Shown: piece by piece, positions 42,514-52,594 of the stretch
How the letters are laid out: every line of letters starts with the position of its first letter
Numbering within the stretch: the stretch's first letter is position 1
Origin: JBDIBA01 sp039812705
GTDB taxonomy: Bacteria; Actinomycetota; Acidimicrobiia; Acidimicrobiales; JBBSGY01
DNA: 52,594 nt
Reading direction: 5' to 3'
NCBI GenBank assembly: GCA_039812705.1
Contig: JBDIBA010000008.1
Span: 1 to 52,594 of the forward strand
Notes under the pieces: model-generated
Database searches by the model: none
What the model saw: only the letters and a program-made list of their open reading frames with translations
Told to the model about the DNA's origin: nothing
Made by a program: the position numbers and the translations under genes

Positions 42514-43923
42514 GTGACCAGCCAGGAAAAGACAAACACGTTGTGGCACGGGCGTTTTGAGTCCGGCCCTTCCGACGCCCTACTTGCATATACAGAGTCG
42601 CTCTCGTTCGACGTTCGCCTTGCGCGCTTCGACATCGTGGGTTCTCGCGCCCACGTCAAAAGCCTGTGTCGTTCTGAGATCATCAGCGATGCCGACGCCA
42701 AAGAAATCCTCGACGCCCTAAACCAAGTCGAAACCGAGATCGAACAAAACACGTTTTCGTTCGCGCCATCCGATGAAGACATCCACACAGCCGTCGAGCG
42801 TCGCGTCACCGAACTAGCCGGTGATGCTGGCGCAAAGATGCACACTGGCCGCAGCCGCAATGATCAAGTCGCAACCGACTTGCGGTTGTATCTCAAGGAC
42901 GAGTTGCGCCACATGTCGCTGCTTGTCGTAGACCTGCAACAACAGTTGCTCGATGTCGCTCGCCGTCACAGCGACACATACCTTCCGGGTTATACCCATT
43001 TGCAGCGTGCACAACCGGTCATGTTGGGTCACCACCTCGCTGCACACGCATGGTCATTCGCTCGCGACTTCACTCGCCTGCAGAACGCTTATGTCTCCGC
43101 TGATGTATCGCCACTTGGCGCAGGTGCCCTCGCTGGAAGTTCGTTGCCACTCGACCCCGAATACACGGCAACCGAACTTGGCTTTTCCGCCGTGTTCGAC
43201 AATTCCCTTGATGCCGTCAGCAACCGTGATTTCGTTGCCGACGCAATGTACGCATTGTCGATGATTGCCATACACCTCAGCCGCATTGGTGAAGAGTTTG
43301 TGCTGTGGTCGTCAGAGGAGTTTGCCTTCGTGAAGCTCGACGACGCGTACAGCACGGGCTCGTCAATGCTTCCGCAAAAGAAGAACGCTGACATTGCCGA
43401 GCTGGCTCGCGGCAAGTCAGGTCGCATGATTGGTCATCTGACCGCTCTGCTGACAACGCTCAAGGGTTTGCCATTTGCGTACAACCGCGACTTCCAAGAA
43501 GACAAAGAAGGCGTCTTTGATGCAATTGACCAAACCACACGCGGTCTGATCGCAATCAAGCAGATGATTGAAACAACCAGCTATCAAAGTGAACGCATGC
43601 AAGATGCCGCTAACGCTCAAACATCTGCGGCCATCGACGTCGCGGAGTTTTTGGTCGCAAGGGGTGTGCCATTCCGCAAGGCTCACGAAGTAGTCGCTTC
43701 GCTTGTTCGCAAGTCGTTGGAGTCTGAAGCAAGCCTGCAAGACCTTGTTCGTGAAGAGTCCGATTTAGGAGACGAGGCAGCACAACTGCTAAATCCCGGA
43801 GTCGCCGTCACGCGCCGCACAACGCGAGGCGCCGCCGGACCAGATCGCGTAACCGAACAACTTGAACGGTTAGAAGTCTCCATTCAGGAACAGCTGAAGT
43901 CGTTGCAGCCGTCGGACCAATAA
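42514..43923 (+). CDS. argH: Argininosuccinate lyase
   Basis: Splits argininosuccinate into arginine and fumarate, the last step of arginine synthesis. 469 residues; HTGRSRNDQVATD, THLQRAQPV and the superfamily signature GSSMLPQKKNAD are present, and the length is typical. Other arg genes are not in the window. Start GTG 42514, 9 bp after the putA stop. It is followed by the ribosomal RNA operon. Functionally independent of putA as far as I can see, although both touch arginine-proline metabolism. Confidence 0.95.
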   Translation: MTSQEKTNTLWHGRFESGPSDALLAYTESLSFDVRLARFDIVGSRAHVKSLCRSEIISDADAKEILDALNQVETEIEQNTFSFAPSDEDIHTAVERRVTELAGDAGAKMHTGRSRNDQVATDLRLYLKDELRHMSLLVVDLQQQLLDVARRHSDTYLPGYTHLQRAQPVMLGHHLAAHAWSFARDFTRLQNAYVSADVSPLGAGALAGSSLPLDPEYTATELGFSAVFDNSLDAVSNRDFVADAMYALSMIAIHLSRIGEEFVLWSSEEFAFVKLDDAYSTGSSMLPQKKNADIAELARGKSGRMIGHLTALLTTLKGLPFAYNRDFQEDKEGVFDAIDQTTRGLIAIKQMIETTSYQSERMQDAANAQTSAAIDVAEFLVARGVPFRKAHEVVASLVRKSLESEASLQDLVREESDLGDEAAQLLNPGVAVTRRTTRGAAGPDRVTEQLERLEVSIQEQLKSLQPSDQ

Positions 43924-44032
43924 AAGTTTTTCGATCTTTTTGTCCAATAACGTCACGGAGCGGACAAGGTTGCGTTATTGTCTCCCTCGCTCTGAGGCGC
44001 CCGGCGCAGCAGAGAAAACCTCGGTTAAGCCG

Positions 44033-44060
44033 TTTAGCAACACACAAAAAGCTGCTAACG
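44033..44060 (+). promoter_or_regulatory. Candidate rRNA promoter
   Basis: TTTAGC (44033-44038) and TAACGT (44055-44060), 16 bp apart. It is the better placed of the two candidates, leaving a leader of about 290 nt before 16S. The -35 match is weak. Confidence 0.3.
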
Positions 44061-44103
44061 TGTCAGGCCGCGGTTGCGTTGCACCAAGGACCTTGGGGTT
44101 AAG

Positions 44104-44127
44104 TGCATCGCGTGCAGTGCTCTTTGA
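44104..44127 (+). promoter_or_regulatory. boxB-boxA antitermination site in the rRNA leader
   Basis: A small stem (TGCA-TCGCG-TGCA) is followed by TGCTCTTTGA (44118-44127), close to the boxA consensus TGCTCTTTAACA bound by NusB-S10. A near copy occurs in the 16S-23S spacer. Confidence 0.75.
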
Positions 44128-44354
44128 AAACGGAACAGAGATAGCCAAAAGTTAGTGCGGGAAGTCCGCTTCATTCGTGAAGCTGGCTGACCAAAAAAGC
44201 AATTCAATGCACTTAAACGGACAGGCCATAGGAACTCGGGTCAAACCGAGGTCAGATGGTCACTTCCGTTCTGGTGCCGGGTTTAGATGTGGACTTCGGT
44301 TCACAGACTTACTCAACAAGATTCCGAAGGTGTCTAAACAACATCTAGAGGGTT

Positions 44355-49154
<4,800 letters not shown>

Positions 49155-49294
49155 TTGATGTTCGTGCTTGCTATGGAGTCCTTGAGGGGCTTTAATTTCA
49201 CAAAGAATGCCGTTCGCTTTGCGGGCGTGTGTTCCACATAGATCTGGACTTTGTTTGTGTTGGCTTCGGTCGGCGTGATTGAAGTCCTCACCGA

Positions 49295-49412
<118 letters not shown>

Positions 49413-49420
49413 TTCTCATT

Positions 49421-49460
49421 AGAACCCCGCGCCCGTTTGGGCTGCGGGGTTCTTTTATTT
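49421..49460 (+). terminator. Terminator of the rRNA operon
   Basis: AGAACCCCGC pairs with GCGGGGTTCT, enclosing a further GCCC/GGGC stem, followed by TTTTATTT. 9 nt past the 5S gene. Confidence 0.92.
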
Positions 49461-49593
49461 ACTCGATCGGTTTCGGTTGCGGCATGTGGTTGGTGGCTGG
49501 ACTCGCGCGGCTGTTCTTGGTCTGTTGCTGACGTGCTTTGCATTGGGACGCCATACTGGGTTGGATAAGCATTCTGCGAAAGCGAGCCCGCTG

Positions 49594-50391
49594 ATGAGCA
49601 ACCCAATTTTCGACCGAGTTAACAAGCGTATTGACGACGGGTCATTCCGGACGGTTTCGAGTGTTGAGGATCTGGACAGCCTCTACAACGCCCCGTCCGC
49701 CACCAGTCGTCAGATGGGTCGACTTACGGTCGACGACGTTGTGAACCGAAGCTTCATCCTGTTTGGCTTGATGCTCACCTTTGCCGCCGTGACGTGGTTC
49801 TTGCTTCCGCGTTCGCTGGCGGCGCTTGCAATGGTTGGCGGGGTCGTGTTGACGTTGGTCCTTGGGCTCGTCATTGCCTTCATGAAGAGCGTGAAGCCGG
49901 GGTTGATTGTTACCTTCGCGGTGTTCGAGGGCCTGCTGGTTGGTGGCGCAAGCCGGATCTACTCAGAGTTTTACGACGGCGCCGTGGTAACCGCGGTCGT
50001 GGCGACGGTCTGCGTGTGTGCGGCCATGTTCTTTGGATGGAAGTCCGGTGTGATCAAGGTCACTTCGCGCTCGCGGCGTTTTTTCATGCTGGCATTGGTT
50101 GGCTACTTGCTGTTCGCTGTGGTGAATCTGGTTGCGGCATGGGTGTTCAATGCCAACGGAGGTTGGGGCCTTTTTGGCTTCGGTTCGGGACTTTCGATAG
50201 CCGTGTCGATCATTGCGGTGGGACTTGCCTCCTATTCCTTCGCGGTCGACCTTGACTCGATTGATCGTGCTGTGGAAGCGCAGGCACCTGAAAAATACAG
50301 CTGGTTGCTAGCCCACGGCCTGCTGGTGACGGTGGTCTGGCTCTACCTCGAACTGCTGCGGTTGTTCGCCCAGCTGTACGGGCGACGCTGA
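49594..50391 (+). CDS. Bax inhibitor-1 / YccA-family membrane protein
   Basis: 265 residues. A soluble N-terminal part of about 50 residues is followed by seven hydrophobic helices from FILFGLMLTFAAVTWF onwards. FAVFEGLLVGGASRIYSEFYDG is the family core and the end reads LVTVVWLYLELLRLFAQLYGRR, typical of bacterial Bax1-I. Relatives are proton or calcium leak channels (YetJ) or quality-control partners (YccA); the role here is not known. I start at ATG 49594; the frame is open for 39 more codons that overlap the rRNA terminator region and are unlikely to be used. Confidence 0.88.
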   Translation: MSNPIFDRVNKRIDDGSFRTVSSVEDLDSLYNAPSATSRQMGRLTVDDVVNRSFILFGLMLTFAAVTWFLLPRSLAALAMVGGVVLTLVLGLVIAFMKSVKPGLIVTFAVFEGLLVGGASRIYSEFYDGAVVTAVVATVCVCAAMFFGWKSGVIKVTSRSRRFFMLALVGYLLFAVVNLVAAWVFNANGGWGLFGFGSGLSIAVSIIAVGLASYSFAVDLDSIDRAVEAQAPEKYSWLLAHGLLVTVVWLYLELLRLFAQLYGRR

Positions 50392-50497
50392 GCCGGTGAG
50401 CATTTTCTGAAGATTCCCTGAATCTGTTCAGTGAACGTGAAAATATGCGTGACGCAGCACTCAACAACACTTTCGAAAGATTAAAAGGAGCATTCAT

Positions 50498-51292
50498 ATG
50501 TCAACTCCTAAGATGGGAGCGCGCCTGGGCGCCGAGTTCCTCGGTACCTTCTGGCTCGTTTTCGGTGGTTGCGGAAGTGCGATCTTCGCAGCAAAGTTTC
50601 TTGCAGATGACGCGGGCAAGACCTCGCTTGGTATCGGATTCCTCGGTGTATCTCTTGCTTTTGGTTTGACTGTTGTCACCATGGCCTACGCGTTTGCGCA
50701 CGTTTCAGGTGGCCACTTCAACCCAGCAGTGACCATCGGTGCTGCCGTTGCAAAGCGTTTCGAATGGAAAGACGTTCCTGCTTACGTCATCACCCAAGTC
50801 GTTGGTGGTTTGGCGGCCGGCGGCGTCCTCGCGTTCCTCTACTCGCAAGGCAAGGGCTATGAGACGTTGACCGGCCACATGGCTGCAAACGGCTTTGACG
50901 CTCACTCACCTGGCGGCTACACCCTTGCTGCTGCTTTGGTCGCCGAGATTGTTCTGACAATGTTCTTTGTTTGGGTCATTCTTGGCACCACTGACGGACG
51001 CGCTCCAAAGGGATTTGCTCCGCTGGCAATTGGTTTGACATTGACGCTCATTCACTTGATCTCAATTCCGATCACCAACACCTCGGTCAACCCAGCTCGT
51101 TCAACTGCCGTGGCTTTCTTCAACGGCAATGGCGCGCCTGGTCAGCTATGGCTGTTCTGGGTGGCACCGATCATCGGTGCGATCATTGCTGGTGTTAGCT
51201 ACGCAGCGATTAGTGGCGTTGACCGCCGCAACGTCGACATCGATGGCGATGGAGGTCGACACGACCACCGCGACAACGACGCTCGCGTTTGA
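50498..51292 (+). CDS. aqpZ: Aquaporin, AqpZ type
   Basis: Water channel, 264 residues, six helices with two half-helices bearing NPA at 75-77 (HFNPAVT) and 198-200 (SVNPARS). The selectivity-filter set H186, T195, R201 matches E. coli AqpZ (IHLISIP-ITNTSVNPAR), pointing to water rather than glycerol. The C-terminal tail after the last helix is rich in Asp and His (DGDGGRHDHRDNDARV), unusual for AqpZ. Strong AAAGGAG site 9 nt before the ATG. Single gene with its own terminator. Confidence 0.95.
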   Translation: MSTPKMGARLGAEFLGTFWLVFGGCGSAIFAAKFLADDAGKTSLGIGFLGVSLAFGLTVVTMAYAFAHVSGGHFNPAVTIGAAVAKRFEWKDVPAYVITQVVGGLAAGGVLAFLYSQGKGYETLTGHMAANGFDAHSPGGYTLAAALVAEIVLTMFFVWVILGTTDGRAPKGFAPLAIGLTLTLIHLISIPITNTSVNPARSTAVAFFNGNGAPGQLWLFWVAPIIGAIIAGVSYAAISGVDRRNVDIDGDGGRHDHRDNDARV

Positions 51293-51319
51293 AAAGAACT
51301 ACCTCCACTAGGTAAGTAG

Positions 51320-51347
51320 AAAAAGGGGCCCCGCGGGGCCCCTTTTT
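51320..51347 (+). terminator. Perfect 28-bp palindromic terminator after aqpZ
   Basis: A5-GGGGCCCCG facing its exact complement ending in T5, no separate loop sequence, 28 bp after the aqpZ stop. It can act in both directions. Confidence 0.92.
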
Positions 51348-51402
51348 CTGTGTTGTGTTTTCGCCTTGTGCTGTCGGGTGTCTTTTGGTCGCATTCGTCG
51401 TT

Positions 51403-51408
51403 TAGATT
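51403..51408 (+). promoter_or_regulatory. -10-like hexamer TAGATT, TPR gene possibly leaderless
   Basis: TANNNT hexamer, same sequence as before ndh, 6 nt before the ATG at 51415. There is no ribosome-binding site. Confidence 0.42.
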
Positions 51409-51414
51409 TACTGG

Positions 51415-52329
51415 ATGCCTTTTCCTCAGCCGCGACGATCAAGTGATTCACGTCGATCGGGCGGTCCACGCGGAGGGTCCCGATTCGATAATCGGCGCCG
51501 CACCCCCGACGTTGAGGAGCGAAAGGGTTGGGGCAGTGTTGCTCGCAAGGGTGCGGCCTCGGTGCGTGACGACGACCGGCGTTCTAGCGACCGCTTCGTT
51601 GACGAGCGAAGCGTCAATGCGCCGGAGCGCCTCAATGAAGTTTGGGTTCGCGATGAAGAACCTCAGCAGGTAAAGCGGTCATCGCAGAAAGGCGAGCGCT
51701 TCAAGCTTCCCGATGAAGCAATTGCTGAATTGCGCAGTCACGTTGGGGCCAAGCGCAGCGAGCGTCTCAGTCGATATTTGCGCGATGCGGCTTCGGCTTA
51801 TGCGGCCGAGCGTTGGAGCGATTCGCGACGCGCACTCAAAGTGTTGCTGGCCGAGGCGCCCGACGTGGCGACCGTCAAAGAGCTAAACGCAATGCTTTTG
51901 TATCGAACCGGGAAGTACTCCCAAGCCGTCGATGCATTGCGCGACGCTCACTTGGCAACTCTGAGTTTTGACTTGTACCCGGCCATGATGGATTCGTGTC
52001 GTGCGTTGAAGAAGTACGACGATGTTGCAGATTCGTGGGAAGAGTTGCGTGCTGCATCGCCAAGTGCCGAGGTGATGGCAGAAGGCCGCATCGTGATGGC
52101 TGGTGCGCTGGCCGATCAAGATCGACTTGTCGATGCGATTGCATTGTTGAACAAGGCCCCGCGCGCGAAGCGCAAGATTGGTCTGCATCACTTGCGCACT
52201 TGGTATGTCTTGGGTGACCTGTACGACCGTTCGGGCGAAGTTGGTCGAGCCCGAGCCGAGTTTCAGCGGATTGTCGAAGTCGACGAAGGCTTCGCCGATT
52301 GTGCTGCGCGGCTTGAAAACCTGGCCTGA
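51415..52329 (+). CDS. TPR-type protein with basic disordered N-terminus
   Basis: 304 residues. Residues 1-100 are Arg/Ser/Asp/Gly-rich without predicted fold (RRSSDSRRSGGPRGGSRF). After that, helical repeats appear: YLRDAASAYAAERWSDSRRALKVLLAEAP, LLYRTGKYSQAVDALRDA, and WYVLGDLYDRSGEVGRARAEFQRIVEVDE, with TPR spacing. In many actinobacteria such a gene lies close to tyrS, tlyA and recN; here tyrS is 15 kb away. A scaffold or RNA-related role is only a guess. Confidence 0.85.
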   Translation: MPFPQPRRSSDSRRSGGPRGGSRFDNRRRTPDVEERKGWGSVARKGAASVRDDDRRSSDRFVDERSVNAPERLNEVWVRDEEPQQVKRSSQKGERFKLPDEAIAELRSHVGAKRSERLSRYLRDAASAYAAERWSDSRRALKVLLAEAPDVATVKELNAMLLYRTGKYSQAVDALRDAHLATLSFDLYPAMMDSCRALKKYDDVADSWEELRAASPSAEVMAEGRIVMAGALADQDRLVDAIALLNKAPRAKRKIGLHHLRTWYVLGDLYDRSGEVGRARAEFQRIVEVDEGFADCAARLENLA

Positions 52330-52417
52330 GCGCGACCACTGGGCCAGCTCGTGATGAGTGTCACAGCCTCTTCGTAGTGTGTAGGCATATCGCGATTCGG
52401 TTCGCCTCTTAGTTATT

Positions 52418-52432
52418 GCGCAAGTGTTGCGC
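52418..52432. repeat. Short inverted repeat upstream of the last gene
   Basis: GCGCAA-GTG-TTGCGC, perfect 6-bp arms with a 3-nt centre, 20 bp before the start codon at 52453. It could be an operator or a leader hairpin. Confidence 0.4.
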
Positions 52433-52452
52433 GTCATTGAAAGGGGGCTTTT

Positions 52453-52594
52453 GTGGCCCTTTCAGTCAATAAGTCTTCAACCGTGGGCTCTTCAACCGTG
52501 GGCTCTATTGAGGCTCTCAATGTTTCAGTCGTTGTCGGGTCGCTCGCGCGGAACCCGATTAGGCGTCAGCTAAAAAACAGAGACGAGGTTCTCA
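52453..52594 (+). CDS. Start of a possible single-stranded DNA-binding-like protein (cut by window end)
   Basis: GTG at 52453 with AAAGGGGG upstream opens a frame that runs off the window after 47 codons. EALNVSVVVGSLARNPIRRQL followed by KNRDEVL resembles the first OB-fold strands of SSB proteins (V-V-x-G-x-L-x-x-x-P-x-R-R-x-L). The SSB call rests on that pattern alone. The N-terminus has a tandem SSTVG repeat. Confidence 0.5.
   Translation, partial: MALSVNKSSTVGSSTVGSIEALNVSVVVGSLARNPIRRQLKNRDEVL
52474..52503 (+). repeat. 15-bp tandem duplication
   Basis: TCTTCAACCGTGGGC twice in a row without a gap, in frame in the last gene (SSTVG-SSTVG). Each copy contains an in-frame GTG, a further possible start codon. 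Confidence 0.9.

Larger units (their letters stand above)
43924..44354 (+). other. Leader region of the rRNA operon
   Basis: No gene. Two TAACGT hexamers (43948-43953 and 44055-44060) could be -10 elements of tandem promoters. 44168-44183 is a perfect 6-bp stem with TTCG loop and 44235-44250 a 5-bp stem. TAAACAAC (44335-44342) is complementary to GTTGTTTA just past the 16S gene (45876-45883), as expected for the pre-16S processing stem. Confidence 0.6.

Overview
The window looks like a chromosomal stretch of a moderately GC-rich actinobacterium, and an Acidimicrobiia-type lineage is my best guess. Evidence: a WhiB protein with four cysteine iron-sulfur ligands, a DUF3151 protein, the actinobacterial cytochrome bcc-aa3 set (QcrCAB with a CtaF subunit IV), class-2 PyrF, frequent GTG starts, and candidate leaderless genes with TANNNT hexamers 6-8 nt before the start codon. 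The 23S gene seems to lack the roughly 100-nt domain III insertion of classical high-GC Gram-positives, which would fit an early-branching class. Nothing looks like a phage, plasmid, insertion sequence or CRISPR array.

Layout. 1-4.7 kb: a YyaL-type thioredoxin-domain protein and three menaquinone genes (menE; menB-menA). 4.7-9.9 kb: DUF72, pyrF, zapE-like ATPase, SURF1, pyrophosphatase, dapA. 9.9-11.2 kb: a broken gene for a secreted LamG-domain protein. 11.4-17.3 kb: class I ribonucleotide reductase, with nrdB and nrdA separated by two opposite-strand genes (a SLOG/TIGR00725 protein and an unrecognised protein); each nrd gene has its own copy of one symmetric promoter element. 17.3-30 kb: YibE/F membrane protein, then the menaquinol-oxidising chain: ctaG, ctaE-qcrC-qcrA-qcrB, ctaF-ctaD-ctaC, type II NADH dehydrogenase, and ferrochelatase. 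30-39.4 kb: small membrane protein, PH-domain protein, large GGDEF-EAL protein, whiB, AlkA-like glycosylase, tyrS, an arsR-SRPBCC pair, HIT-HAD pair, DUF3151. 39.5-43.9 kb: putA and argH. 44-49.4 kb: a 16S-23S-5S operon without spacer tRNAs. 49.6 kb to the end: Bax-inhibitor-like protein, aquaporin, TPR protein, and the start of a possible SSB-like gene.

How it fits together: MenA/B/E make the quinone that Ndh reduces and QcrCAB-CtaCDEF oxidises, with SURF1, CtaG and HemH supporting heme-copper oxidase assembly. The two most interesting signals are non-coding. One is the identical two-fold symmetric element (ACA-N4-TGT-AATT-ACA-N4-TGT) before nrdA and nrdB. The other is a family of three intergenic repeats, each close to a strong GC hairpin, lying just past the terminators of nrdA and qcrB.
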